A stretch of DNA of 64,000 bases from Bacteroidota bacterium (GTDB lineage: Bacteria; Bacteroidota; Bacteroidia; Chitinophagales; Chitinophagaceae): positions 38,838-102,837 of the forward strand of contig JAFDXN010000011.1 of NCBI GenBank assembly GCA_018267915.1, in the 5' to 3' direction. Within the stretch, counting starts at the first letter, position 1; the number at the start of each line of letters is the position of its first letter. The position numbers and the translations under genes are program-made. Of the stretch, positions 15,167 to 23,752 are shown piece by piece. The notes beneath the pieces are model-generated. The model did no database searches. It was not told the origin of the DNA and saw only the letters and a program-made list of their open reading frames with translations.

Positions 15167-16405
15167 CTATTCATAACGCAGTGCAACAATTGGATCTAAT
15201 TTGGATGCTTTTATCGCGGGAAAAATGCCTGAAAGTATCCCCACAACGGCACAAAGCGAAAAACCAACCGCTACCCAAAGCCATGGCATGATAAAACCAG
15301 TCTTGAAGACAAGCCCCACCATATTGCCTGCAGCGATACCTAGCGTAATACCAATGGTGCCGCCGAGAAGGCTGATGATAACCGACTCACTTAAAAACTG
15401 TTGTTTGATGGTGGATGACCTCGCGCCAAGCGCTTTACTCACACCTATCTCCCTGGTGCGTTCCGCCACCGATACTAACATTATATTCATTAAGCCTATG
15501 ACAGAACCAAGTAGCGTGATAATAGCGATAACAAGCGCAGCCGCACGAATGTAACCGATGAGATCGAGTACATTTTGTACGAGGCTGTCGTTCTGGCTAA
15601 TGCTGAAATCATTAGCGGTGCCCAACGGCAACTTTCGGATGGCTCGGAACAGGCCTTCGGCCTCTTCCGAGGCTTTTGTTTTCAACGCAATGCTGTTCAC
15701 ACTTACATTGAGTAAATAAGATTTATCACCTCCATATACCGTGCGCACGGTGCTAAGCGGGGCATAAACAATATTATCCGAATTCATCATCATGCTGCCA
15801 CCTTTGGCCTCTGCCACACCTATTACCCTATACTTCACATCGCCAACTGAGATAACCTTGTTGACGGCATTCTCTGTTTTTTTAAACAATTTTTTTGCAA
15901 TGCTATTACCAAGAATGCAACTATAACTGCCGCTATACAATTCGTAGTCGGAAAACGTGCGCCCCTGCTCCATTTTGGTGTCCGCTATCTGCAGGTACTC
16001 ATTATCAATGCCCAGCACACGAATATTCGGGTTGGTCTTTTCGGAACCAAACTTTACGGTGGCTATCGGGGTACCGACCACGGAAATACTTACGACAGAA
16101 GGAAAGTCGAATCGCTCTTTGAAGGCTTTGGCCTCATCGTAAGAGATATTCTTACTTTGGTCACGACTCCGTTGCATTCCGCCTCCTCCCTTCTGCCTGA
16201 TGATGGCATTCGAGATACGGAAAGAGTTAGAACCCATACTGCTGAAGTTGGAATAAACCGCTGCCTTTAAGACCTCGATGGAGGTCAATATTGCAATGAG
16301 CGCCATCAGGCCAAGCCCTATAATGGCGATAGTGAGCCACGAGCGCAGGCGGTTATTCCTGATAGCACGGAAAGCCAATGTAAGATTGAACAGCAATTCC
16401 CTCAT
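15167..16405 (-). CDS. MacB/FtsX-type ABC transporter permease
   Basis: A 412-residue inner-membrane protein with the MacB layout: one membrane segment near residues 22-45 (SWLTIAIIGLGLMALIAIL), a periplasmic MacB core domain (about 50-280), and three C-terminal segments, with the FtsX-type motif VAERTREIGVSKALGARSST between the first two. Such permeases couple a cytoplasmic ATPase to movement of the periplasmic domain in export or lipoprotein release. No ATPase is encoded next to it. The promoter box lies 8 nt from the ATG. Confidence 0.9.
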   Translation of the reverse strand: MRELLFNLTLAFRAIRNNRLRSWLTIAIIGLGLMALIAILTSIEVLKAAVYSNFSSMGSNSFRISNAIIRQKGGGGMQRSRDQSKNISYDEAKAFKERFDFPSVVSISVVGTPIATVKFGSEKTNPNIRVLGIDNEYLQIADTKMEQGRTFSDYELYSGSYSCILGNSIAKKLFKKTENAVNKVISVGDVKYRVIGVAEAKGGSMMMNSDNIVYAPLSTVRTVYGGDKSYLLNVSVNSIALKTKASEEAEGLFRAIRKLPLGTANDFSISQNDSLVQNVLDLIGYIRAAALVIAIITLLGSVIGLMNIMLVSVAERTREIGVSKALGARSSTIKQQFLSESVIISLLGGTIGITLGIAAGNMVGLVFKTGFIMPWLWVAVGFSLCAVVGILSGIFPAIKASKLDPIVALRYE

Positions 16406-16413
16406 AGCAGGCT

Positions 16414-16421
16414 CAAAGGTA
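16414..16421 (-). promoter_or_regulatory. -7 box TACCTTTG 8 nt from the MacB-like start
   Basis: TACCTTTG on the minus strand ends eight bases before the ATG at 16405. No clear TTTG is found 19-20 nt upstream. The closeness suggests a very short or absent leader. Confidence 0.55.
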
Positions 16422-16445
16422 GGATGCTTAATGATAAGAAGCTGC

Positions 16446-18308
16446 CTATTGCCGTATAAACCTTTCAGAAAATAACACCTCCGACCGGGTATTTATCCCT
16501 TTGATAAAATAAGTGCCGGGTGCTAAAGGAGCGACATTGAACTGAACCAAGTTGCGTCCCTGCCTGCACGGGTTTTCCGTCACCTGGTCGACGCGGCGGC
16601 CATTGATATCGTAGACCACAAAGCGCACAAGCTGATCGACGGACAAAATAAATTCGACCTGTATGAACTGCCATGCGGGGTTTGGGTACAAACCAATGGA
16701 GGACCTGGCCGGCTCCGATTGTTGCACTGCTGTCATATACGGCGCAGCCAGCTTGGCCATGTAATTGCCATACTTTTGCTTTTTGTGACCGAATATCCCC
16801 TCCACCCAAACGGCACCCGGCTGGTTCCATACCGGCTGCGAACCGGAGTAATCGCCCCAGCGCTGCAAGCCTGTGATCACCTTTATCGCGCTGTCACCGC
16901 TTTTGATGTTCAACATCCCGGAATACTGGCTGCCGTCGAAGTAAACAGCGCCCATTCCCGCCCAGGTTGCCGGCCCGCTGTAATCGAACGAGATAATGGA
17001 ATTATTGACACCGCCAAAATTGCCTGCGTACGACAGGTTAGGATAGCCAAAGTCGAGTGTATCGATGGAAAAAATAGCGCCGTGCACCGACGGCGTAGTG
17101 GTGATATTGCTGATCTTGCCATGGTATACTGCGGAAGCGCCATTGCCTGTATTCAACGTAGTGCTGACAAACTGTATTTCGCTGCCTTCTCTATATCCAC
17201 CTAATATACGGCCATCGTTTGTAGCCAGTGAATCGAAACCGGGTTTCTGGCGCGCGCTGGGCGGCACACCATAAGCGAGGTCAGACTGCAGCGCCGCAAC
17301 TGTAAGCGTGCTGTCAGGCGCGCCAATGGTATCGGGAACTTTTATTAGAAATACAGAGTCGTTCTGCACATCAAAATTCCTGTTGGAAAGAAGATATTGT
17401 TCGGGGCCGGCAATGGAAGCTCCCCCCTTCACCGGGTAGAGATTACGGATCTGCTGACCGTTGTAAGCAATGCTATCCCAAATGCGGTAGGTAAGTGAAG
17501 CGGCGCCGTCGTAGCCCTGCTGCTTTTTCACCTGGTATATTACCGAACGGGTAAACCCTGCCTGCCAGGACTGGCCATACTTTATTTTATTGCCAGTAAA
17601 AAAAAGCTCATCGTGCGTGATGGAAACAGAGGGATAGTCGAACCAGGTGGTATCGGCCATGTAGTCGCCATAAAACTTGTAGAAGGCCCATGCGCCTTCG
17701 GGCTGATTGGTTTGCGAGAAGGCTACGACTATCCAGTTATCGGCATCCGTTCCATTCAGCATAATACATATATACCTGTCGGCCTCGGGATCATATATGA
17801 TCTTCGGATCGTAACGATAATTGTTGGGATTCTGGTTGTTGTTCAAGCCCACTGCCAGTGAAAAGTTGTAAAGGCTTTTACGGTACAGCATCTGGCCGCT
17901 GAACCCGTCGTGCACTGCTATGTAGCCATTCATGACGGACACAGCCTTACCGCCATTGGAAACAGCCATATAGTTATCGGGTGGCACACCCGGCAATGTA
18001 TCGGCCACAAAACTTCTTACTACAAAAGGAGGCTGTATGGAAGTGGCCTTTGCCGCCGACTGTCGATTTTTACGGGGGTAATGTTCAGCAATGTACTGTT
18101 TGACCTCCCGCAATTTTTCCTGATCAGCGTCTCCATCGGGGTCGGGCATTTCAAGATTGTACACATCGGCACTGTATTTATCCTCTACTTCGCTAAGCAC
18201 TACCCTGCCCGCAAGCGGTGTGGTTAAAGTTTTAGGCTGCCGCCCTTGTGCCAGGCTTTCACCGACAGCAAGTAAACATATTATCAATAACACATTTGAA
18301 ATCCGCAT
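16446..18308 (-). CDS. Secreted T9SS type A protein, probable beta-propeller
   Basis: A 620-residue secreted protein. The signal peptide is MRISNVLLIICLLAVGESLAQ. The body has repeated short Asp/Gly/aromatic patches such as RYDPKIIYDPEADRYICIML, WFDYPSVSITHDELFFTGNK and QPEGAWAFYKFYGDYMADTTW, which resemble the blades of a beta-propeller; no enzymatic motif was found. A type A sorting domain starts near IGLYPNPAWQFIQVEF and ends PGTYFIKGINTRSEVLFSERF. Likely exposed on the surface or released. It lies downstream of the atpG terminator and has no obvious partner. Confidence 0.8.
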   Translation of the reverse strand: MRISNVLLIICLLAVGESLAQGRQPKTLTTPLAGRVVLSEVEDKYSADVYNLEMPDPDGDADQEKLREVKQYIAEHYPRKNRQSAAKATSIQPPFVVRSFVADTLPGVPPDNYMAVSNGGKAVSVMNGYIAVHDGFSGQMLYRKSLYNFSLAVGLNNNQNPNNYRYDPKIIYDPEADRYICIMLNGTDADNWIVVAFSQTNQPEGAWAFYKFYGDYMADTTWFDYPSVSITHDELFFTGNKIKYGQSWQAGFTRSVIYQVKKQQGYDGAASLTYRIWDSIAYNGQQIRNLYPVKGGASIAGPEQYLLSNRNFDVQNDSVFLIKVPDTIGAPDSTLTVAALQSDLAYGVPPSARQKPGFDSLATNDGRILGGYREGSEIQFVSTTLNTGNGASAVYHGKISNITTTPSVHGAIFSIDTLDFGYPNLSYAGNFGGVNNSIISFDYSGPATWAGMGAVYFDGSQYSGMLNIKSGDSAIKVITGLQRWGDYSGSQPVWNQPGAVWVEGIFGHKKQKYGNYMAKLAAPYMTAVQQSEPARSSIGLYPNPAWQFIQVEFILSVDQLVRFVVYDINGRRVDQVTENPCRQGRNLVQFNVAPLAPGTYFIKGINTRSEVLFSERFIRQ

Positions 18309-18335
18309 TGTACGATCTTTATATAAAAATAAGAA

Positions 18336-18362
18336 AACCGCCGCAGTATTCGTGCGACGGTT
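18336..18362 (-). terminator. Intrinsic terminator of atpG
   Basis: AACCGCCGCA (18336-18345) pairs with TGCGACGGTT (18353-18362) with one mismatch and a 7-nt loop. In the minus-strand transcript it is followed by UUUUCUUAUUUUU. It lies about 30 bp beyond the atpG stop codon. Confidence 0.75.
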
Positions 18363-18393
18363 GTAAGTATAATGAATGTTAAGAAAAATCTAT

Positions 18394-19272
18394 TTAGCCT
18401 TGTAAAGCAGCTGCACCGCTTACGATCTCGGTAAGCTCGGTGGTGATAGCGGCCTGGCGGGCACGGTTGTAACTGATCTTAAGATTCCTGAGCAGTTCGT
18501 TGGCGTTCTCAGTAGCCTTATCCATCGCGGTCATACGTGCGCCTTCTTCAGAAGCGTTCGCGTCCAGTACCGCTTTATAAACCTGTGTGTTCAGGATCTT
18601 CGGCATCAGGTCCTGCAGCAGCACATCCTTCGAAGGTTCGAAGAGGAAGTCCATGCTCTTACCGCTCACTTTCTCAGCTTTTGGTATCGGCAGGTATGGC
18701 TCTACTACAAATTCCTGTGTAGCCGCATTCTTGAATTTACTATAAATGATCTCTACGCGATCAAATTGCTTATCCAAAAACGCCTTTTGAGCATAAACCG
18801 CTGCTTCGCGCACATGCTCGAAGGTAAGGTCGGCAAAGAGGTTCCAGTAGTTATCGATCACTTTGAAGCCACCACGCGTAAAAGCCTCATAGCCCTTCTT
18901 ACCTATCGGCATGATGCTCACGTTGCCCTTCGCATTCTGCGCAGCGTATTTTTCGCGCACAAGGCCGCGGGTCATCTTAATGATGTTGGTATTGTAGGCT
19001 CCGCAAAGACCACGGTTGCTGGTGATAGGTATCAAGAGCACACGGTCGGGGTTGCGCTCTTCAGCCAGCGGCAGGCTGGTGTCGGAGGAGGAACCGCTCA
19101 CTATATTGCTCAGCATCTCCTGCAGCTTTTGCGCATAGGGCCTCATTTGTATGATAGCATCCTGTGCACGACGCAGTTTGGCAGCACTTACCATTTTCAT
19201 GGCCTTAGTGATCTGCTGCGTTAAGGTAATGGATTTGATACGATTACGTACTTCTTTGAGCTGTCCCGACAT
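18394..19272 (-). CDS. atpG: F1 ATP synthase gamma subunit
   Basis: A 292-residue gamma subunit, the rotating shaft that links the F1 catalytic head to the membrane rotor. The N-terminal helix SGQLKEVRNRIKSITLTQQI, TKAMKMVSAAKLRRAQD and the C-terminal helix ARMTAMDKATENANELLRNL, KISYNRARQAAITTELTEIV are the highly conserved coiled-coil pair. Start at MSGQL since a longer frame would cross its own promoter. It is flanked by pyk and a T9SS cargo gene with its own promoter and terminator, so it is transcribed apart from the other ATP synthase genes, which are not in the window. Confidence 0.96.
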   Translation of the reverse strand: MSGQLKEVRNRIKSITLTQQITKAMKMVSAAKLRRAQDAIIQMRPYAQKLQEMLSNIVSGSSSDTSLPLAEERNPDRVLLIPITSNRGLCGAYNTNIIKMTRGLVREKYAAQNAKGNVSIMPIGKKGYEAFTRGGFKVIDNYWNLFADLTFEHVREAAVYAQKAFLDKQFDRVEIIYSKFKNAATQEFVVEPYLPIPKAEKVSGKSMDFLFEPSKDVLLQDLMPKILNTQVYKAVLDANASEEGARMTAMDKATENANELLRNLKISYNRARQAAITTELTEIVSGAAALQG

Positions 19273-19301
19273 ATTATTTGCTACGATTATAAAATCGGCT
19301 G

Positions 19302-19332
19302 CAAAGGTACTTGGATTCAATCAAAATTCAAA
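19302..19332 (-). promoter_or_regulatory. Complete promoter for atpG
   Basis: On the minus strand TTTG (19332-19329) is followed after 19 nt by TACCTTTG (19309-19302). Sequence and spacing match the Bacteroidota consensus. The ATG is 29 nt downstream of the -7 box. Confidence 0.75.
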
Positions 19333-19480
19333 AGTAAAAAGCCAAAGGCGCCAAGTTGTGGATAAGACGTTATTATTACCTGTAACCCATTAAATAAAAA
19401 ACAATAGCATACACTTAACAGCTCTCATGCAAATATCCGGCAATAAGTACGGAACTTTGCGCAGCGAAAAAGATCGACCC

Positions 19481-20902
19481 ATGTTACATAAAACCAAGAT
19501 AATAGCTACAGTAGGCCCGGCATGTAATACATATGAAAAATTACTTGCTCTTGTACAGGAGGGAGTTAACGTGTTCCGGCTCAATTTTTCCCACGGCACG
19601 CATGATCAGCACCGCGATGTGATCGCGCACATTCGCCGAATCAACGAAAGTTTTCCGCTAAACATAGCCATACTGGCCGACCTGCAGGGACCCAAACTGC
19701 GTGTGGGCGAAATAAAGGACAATGCCTTGACCCTGCAGGTTGGGGATGAATTTTACTTCACCAACGAAAAGGTGGTGGGCACAAAGGACGGTGTATATAT
19801 CTCCTACCCCAATTTTTATAAGGACGTTCGCATAGACGAAAAAATATTGCTGGACGATGGCAAAATAGAAGTGCTGGTAACCGAGATAACGTCCGACAAC
19901 CGTGTAAAGGTACAGGTGCTGACCGCAGGGGTACTATCGTCAAGGAAAGGGGTGAACCTACCCGATACCAAAATTTCATTGCCATCACTTACAGAAAAAG
20001 ATATTGCAGATCTCGATTTTATCATCAGCCAGGATATCGATTGGGTAGCGCTTTCGTTTGTCCGCCGTCCCGATGACGTGATAGGCCTTCGCAGCCTGCT
20101 GACAGAAAAAGGCAGCAATGCCAAGATAATAGCTAAGATAGAGAAGCCCGAGGCTATGGACCACATACGGGAGATCATCCTTGCATCGGACGCGGTGATG
20201 GTGGCCCGCGGCGACCTGGGCGTGGAACTTCCGCTGCAGCAGATACCGATGATCCAGAAGACCATCATCCGCAAGTGCATACACAGGGCCAAACCCGTGA
20301 TAATAGCCACGCAAATGATGGAGAGCATGCTGGACCGCACCCGCCCCAACCGTAGCGAGATAACCGACGTGGCCAATGCTGTATTAGAAGGGGCAGACGC
20401 CGTGATGCTTAGCGCAGAAACCGCTACCGGTATGTACCCGGAACTGGTGATCAAGACCATGGTGAGCATCATCAATGAAGTGGAAAAAGAAGCAATTGTG
20501 TACAACCGCAACCTGGATCCTAAACCGCATTCCCCATCGTTCCTGAGTGATGCGCTCTGCTATAATGCCTGCGAAATAGCCAAGGACGTGCACGCCAACG
20601 CGCTTATAGGCATGACCCAATCGGGATATACCGGCTTTATGCTTTCAAGCTACCGGCCGCGTTCGCCTCTGTTTGTTTTCACCAAGACACATACACTTGT
20701 GAACCAGTTAAGCCTCTGCTGGGGTGTGCAGGCATTCTTTTACGATAAGGAAGAAAGCCTGGACCAGATCATTGCCGACCAGATCAACTTCCTGAAGGAC
20801 CAGGGATTGATAAAAGCAGGTGATGTAGTAGTGAACACAGGTAGCACACCTATACATGAACATGCGCCTACCAATATGCTGAAGATAACGAGAGTGGTAT
20901 AA
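19481..20902 (+). CDS. pyk: Pyruvate kinase
   Basis: A 473-residue glycolytic enzyme that converts phosphoenolpyruvate and ADP to pyruvate and ATP. Conserved motifs run in order: KTKIIATVGPACNTYEKL, VFRLNFSHGTHDQH, ADLQGPKLRVGEI, KIIAKIEKPEAM with the catalytic Lys, VMVARGDLGVELPLQQIP (metal-binding Glu/Asp region) and TATQMMESMLDRTRPNRSE. Start at MLHKTK (19481), as upstream in-frame ATG 19427 would add 18 non-family residues and lie over a GAACTTTG promoter-like box at about 19452-19459. Divergent from atpG. Confidence 0.96.
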   Translation: MLHKTKIIATVGPACNTYEKLLALVQEGVNVFRLNFSHGTHDQHRDVIAHIRRINESFPLNIAILADLQGPKLRVGEIKDNALTLQVGDEFYFTNEKVVGTKDGVYISYPNFYKDVRIDEKILLDDGKIEVLVTEITSDNRVKVQVLTAGVLSSRKGVNLPDTKISLPSLTEKDIADLDFIISQDIDWVALSFVRRPDDVIGLRSLLTEKGSNAKIIAKIEKPEAMDHIREIILASDAVMVARGDLGVELPLQQIPMIQKTIIRKCIHRAKPVIIATQMMESMLDRTRPNRSEITDVANAVLEGADAVMLSAETATGMYPELVIKTMVSIINEVEKEAIVYNRNLDPKPHSPSFLSDALCYNACEIAKDVHANALIGMTQSGYTGFMLSSYRPRSPLFVFTKTHTLVNQLSLCWGVQAFFYDKEESLDQIIADQINFLKDQGLIKAGDVVVNTGSTPIHEHAPTNMLKITRVV

Positions 20903-20965
20903 GAATGAAAAAAAGCGATTCCTGAACAGTTCAATTACTGTCCTGAACTAAAAAACAACGCTGGT

Positions 20966-21202
20966 TTAATTTCTGCCTGCAGTAAGTGCGTCCCGCCGTT
21001 CATCCCTTGATGTAGATGCGCTCGCTGTACGATGATACCTGTTGCATTGCTCATCTATCTGCGCTATGAAGTTCTCATCCTCCCAATCTTCTTCATTACC
21101 TGAATCCGGTGCTAAAGCCTTTGCAACCTTGAGTACAGTTTTCTTCTGTTCCTCATTCAAAATATTTACGTAATCCTGCAGTTCCCGATCAATCGCTCTC
21201 AT
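20966..21202 (-). CDS. Small hypothetical protein, antitoxin-like
   Basis: A 78-residue acidic-then-basic protein: helical N-terminus (RELQDYVNILNEEQKKTVLK), then an EEDWEDENFIAQIDEQCNRY segment and a polar tail. The layout, with a 'YL..LN..QK..VL.VVK' helix followed by 'W.d..F..eid.r...Y', is like the small antitoxins that precede RelE-type toxins in Bacteroidota. No toxin gene is adjacent: 63 bp downstream is the end of pyk on the other strand. It may be a solitary remnant or have another role. Weakly supported. Confidence 0.5.
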   Translation of the reverse strand: MRAIDRELQDYVNILNEEQKKTVLKVAKALAPDSGNEEDWEDENFIAQIDEQCNRYHRTASASTSRDERRDALTAGRN

Positions 21203-21313
21203 AGTAAATGCCTTTATACAAATTTACCTCTTTACAGCATCGAAACATCACTAAAGGACATGTTTATCAATTCTATAACCTTTGGCTTAATTTAGTATCA
21301 CAGACCACACTTT

Positions 21314-21922
21314 ATGCTTTGGAAAACCTTGATCTCCGCGATGTTACTTTGCCTTGCGCAAACAGTTAAAGCCCAAAACTTTAAAGCAGATTCTGCGTCG
21401 CTTCTAAATGCAGAAAGGATCACTACCAACCGGGATGGCATGCACGTACTGGAGGCCTGGGGACTGGCCAATGTGGCCGGCGGGGCGGCAGGATATTTTG
21501 CGACACCGAACAAGGAATGGAAAGATTTTTCGCTCATGAACCTGTCATGGGGTGTGGTGAATGCGGGTATTGCGTACATGGGTTTAGGTGGTGTGCGGCA
21601 GGAGATGGTGAACCATCTCAACTGCAATGATATGCTGCAGCGTTACGAGAGCAACAAACGCCTCTACCTGATCAATGCGGGTCTTGATGCTGTGTACATT
21701 GGTACCGGTTTATTTCTTTGGGAGCACTCCAATACAGTTACCAATCATGCCGAGCTATGGAGTGGCTTTGGCAAGTCGATTGCATTACAAGGTTTGTTCC
21801 TGCTGATATTCGACAGTACCATGTACGCCTCCCATCAATCGAAAAACAAAAGGTGGAACCGGATAACGGAAGGCCTGTGTATCACCGATAATGGTATCGG
21901 CCTGAGGTATGCTTTTAAGTAA
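21314..21922 (+). CDS. Hypothetical multi-pass membrane protein (DUF6992-like)
   Basis: A 202-residue protein with a signal-like N-terminus (MLWKTLISAMLLCLAQTVKA) and three or four hydrophobic segments, including WGLANVAGGAAGYFAT, WGVVNAGIAYMGLGG and IALQGLFLLIFDSTMYA. The pattern 'M.VL..WglaN...G' followed by 'MNlsWgvvNagiA' resembles an uncharacterised Bacteroidota membrane family (DUF6992 from memory, not verified). Its 3' end overlaps that of panC by 8 bp, in convergent orientation. Function unknown. Confidence 0.65.
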   Translation: MLWKTLISAMLLCLAQTVKAQNFKADSASLLNAERITTNRDGMHVLEAWGLANVAGGAAGYFATPNKEWKDFSLMNLSWGVVNAGIAYMGLGGVRQEMVNHLNCNDMLQRYESNKRLYLINAGLDAVYIGTGLFLWEHSNTVTNHAELWSGFGKSIALQGLFLLIFDSTMYASHQSKNKRWNRITEGLCITDNGIGLRYAFK

Positions 21923-22766
21923 GCAGTATATTATCGATGAGCCGCACATTGCCAAGCCGGGCGGCTATGAGGGCGACCATGGGTGCTGAATCGTTGTAAT
22001 CATCAAGCAGGGCTAAAGTGTCCGCATTGGCTAAAGCAACGTACTCAGGTATGAAGCCTTTGTCCGAAAGCAAATCTTCACATTCTTTTTTCACTACAGC
22101 AAAATTGCCGTTACCCTTTTTGCCCTGTATGGAAACAAGGCACTGGTAAATGGTGCCGGCAATAGCTCTTTGTGGCTCCGTGAGCCTGCGGTTGCGCGAG
22201 CTCATCGCCAGCCCGTCGGCCTCGCGGACGATGGGACACATCACCATTTCGACCTTGTCTCCGCCCGGCATTTGCTGCAAAAGGCTTTTGATCACCATAC
22301 ACTGCTGGTAGTCTTTCTGACCCATGAATATCCTACCAGGCCTTACGATATCGAGCAGCCTGCCTACTACTTGTCCCACCCCTTTGAAATGGCCGGGGCG
22401 TTGTGCACCTTCCAATACAGTTTCGAGATACCCAAAATCATAAGTCTGCACAGTGTCGGAACCCCCGGGATACATCTCTTCCACACCAGGGAGGAAAAGG
22501 GCATCACAGCCCGCCTCTATCAGCATCGCTATGTCGGCTTCGGTGGTCACGGGATATTTCGCCAGGTCTTCCTTATCGTTGAACTGAGTGGGATTAATGA
22601 AGATACTGGCAACAGTAAACAGCCCTTCAGCACATGATTTTTCGACTAAAGAGCGATGTCCGGCATGCAATGCCCCCATGGTGGGAACAAAGCCAATGCC
22701 GCGCCCGGCGGCCTTTTGAGCGGAAAGGTAGGGCTGTATGTCCTGTATCTTTTTAAAGATAACCAT
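21915..22766 (-). CDS. panC: Pantothenate synthetase
   Basis: A 283-residue ligase that joins pantoate and beta-alanine with ATP, the last step of vitamin B5 synthesis. Motifs include the HIGH-type PTMGALHAGHRSLVEK, IFINPTQFNDKEDLAKYP, FMGQKDYQQCMVIK and the KMSKS-type SSRNRRL. Start at MVIFKKIQDIQ (22766); the longer frame would extend across the divergent promoter. In Bacteroidota this gene is often head-to-head with the GT5-like gene found here, and panD often follows it, but panD is not present. Confidence 0.94.
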   Translation of the reverse strand: MVIFKKIQDIQPYLSAQKAAGRGIGFVPTMGALHAGHRSLVEKSCAEGLFTVASIFINPTQFNDKEDLAKYPVTTEADIAMLIEAGCDALFLPGVEEMYPGGSDTVQTYDFGYLETVLEGAQRPGHFKGVGQVVGRLLDIVRPGRIFMGQKDYQQCMVIKSLLQQMPGGDKVEMVMCPIVREADGLAMSSRNRRLTEPQRAIAGTIYQCLVSIQGKKGNGNFAVVKKECEDLLSDKGFIPEYVALANADTLALLDDYNDSAPMVALIAARLGNVRLIDNILLT

Positions 22767-22819
22767 GGGCAAAATTGAAGCTGAAGGCGCAAAGTAAAGG
22801 TTGGAATTCAATATTTTCG

Positions 22820-22827
22820 TAATTTTG
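22820..22827 (+). promoter_or_regulatory. -7 box TAATTTTG for the GT5-like gene
   Basis: Exact TAnnTTTG match, followed by GCAG, in the panC/GT5-like divergent region and 57 nt upstream of the ATG at 22885. A TTGG lies 16 nt upstream, which is closer than the usual -33 spacing. Confidence 0.55.
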
Positions 22828-22884
22828 CAGACAATTTTAAATTACCCTTTTACATTTTTCCTGTTTTAATCTAATAAACACAGC

Positions 22885-23712
22885 ATGTCTGCAGACACCA
22901 AAAAACGTGTTTTAATTGTTGCGAATGAATTGTCTCCTTACCTGGAATTTACCGATTTCGCACAGATACTCAACAAACTAGCTATAAAAACATTCGACTC
23001 GGGTATAGAGGTGCGTGTTATCATGCCGCGCTTCGGTGTCATAAATGAGCGCCGCCACAGGCTGCACGAGGTAGTGCGCCTGTCGGGCATCAACGTAATA
23101 ATAGACAAGGACGATTATCCCCTTATCATAAAAGTAGCATCACTGCCCAGCGCCCGCCTGCAGGTTTATTTCATGGATAACGATGACTATTTTAAACGCA
23201 AAGCCGTAGTCCGCGACGAGCATGGTCACTTTTACGATGATAATGCAGAGCGTATGATCTTCTTCTGCCGCAGCGCCCTGGAAACTGTGAAGAAATTCGG
23301 CTGGCCTCCGCATGTGATCCATTGCCACGGCTGGATGACATCGCTGCTGCCGCTGTACCTGAAGACCGCATACAAGAAGGAGCCCGTATTCGGCTACTCT
23401 AAAGTGATCTATACCGCTCAAAACGACCAGTTCAGTGAAAAACTGAGCCCGAACTTCACCAAGAAAGCGCTCATCAACGCCGATATCAAGGAAAAAGATT
23501 TCGAGGCTTTTAAAGATGGTACGAATCTTGCGCTAACACTTGGCGCCAGCAAAGCCGCCGATGTGGTTATATTCGGCTCTGACAACCTGGACAAAAAGAT
23601 CACGGACGAAATTAAGCCCAGCCGCTATAAGAAAGTGGTGAAGTACGATGAGAGCTGGAAAGAGGATGTTACTCCCCTGCTCGACCTGTACAAAAGCTTA
23701 ACAGAGTCTTAG
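22885..23712 (+). CDS. Single-domain GT5-like protein (annotated elsewhere as glycogen/starch synthase)
   Basis: A 275-residue protein matching only the N-terminal half of family 5 glycogen synthases: RVLIVANELSPYLEFTDFAQ, DSGIEVRVIMPRFGVINERR, PHVIHCHGWMTSLLPLYLKT and VIYTAQNDQ. Two features argue against starch-synthase activity. The ADP-glucose-binding KxGG motif, normally right after 'ELSP' or 'EvaP', is replaced by LEFTD, and the whole C-terminal GT-B domain that binds the sugar nucleotide is absent. The gene is conserved in this context in Bacteroidota (panC on one side, DUF4270 and glmS on the other). Its real role is unknown; a regulator or scaffold in envelope carbohydrate metabolism is possible. 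Confidence 0.8.
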   Translation: MSADTKKRVLIVANELSPYLEFTDFAQILNKLAIKTFDSGIEVRVIMPRFGVINERRHRLHEVVRLSGINVIIDKDDYPLIIKVASLPSARLQVYFMDNDDYFKRKAVVRDEHGHFYDDNAERMIFFCRSALETVKKFGWPPHVIHCHGWMTSLLPLYLKTAYKKEPVFGYSKVIYTAQNDQFSEKLSPNFTKKALINADIKEKDFEAFKDGTNLALTLGASKAADVVIFGSDNLDKKITDEIKPSRYKKVVKYDESWKEDVTPLLDLYKSLTES

Positions 23713-23752
23713 TATATCTTTTCGCACATTCGCCTAAATTTTAAAACATAAA

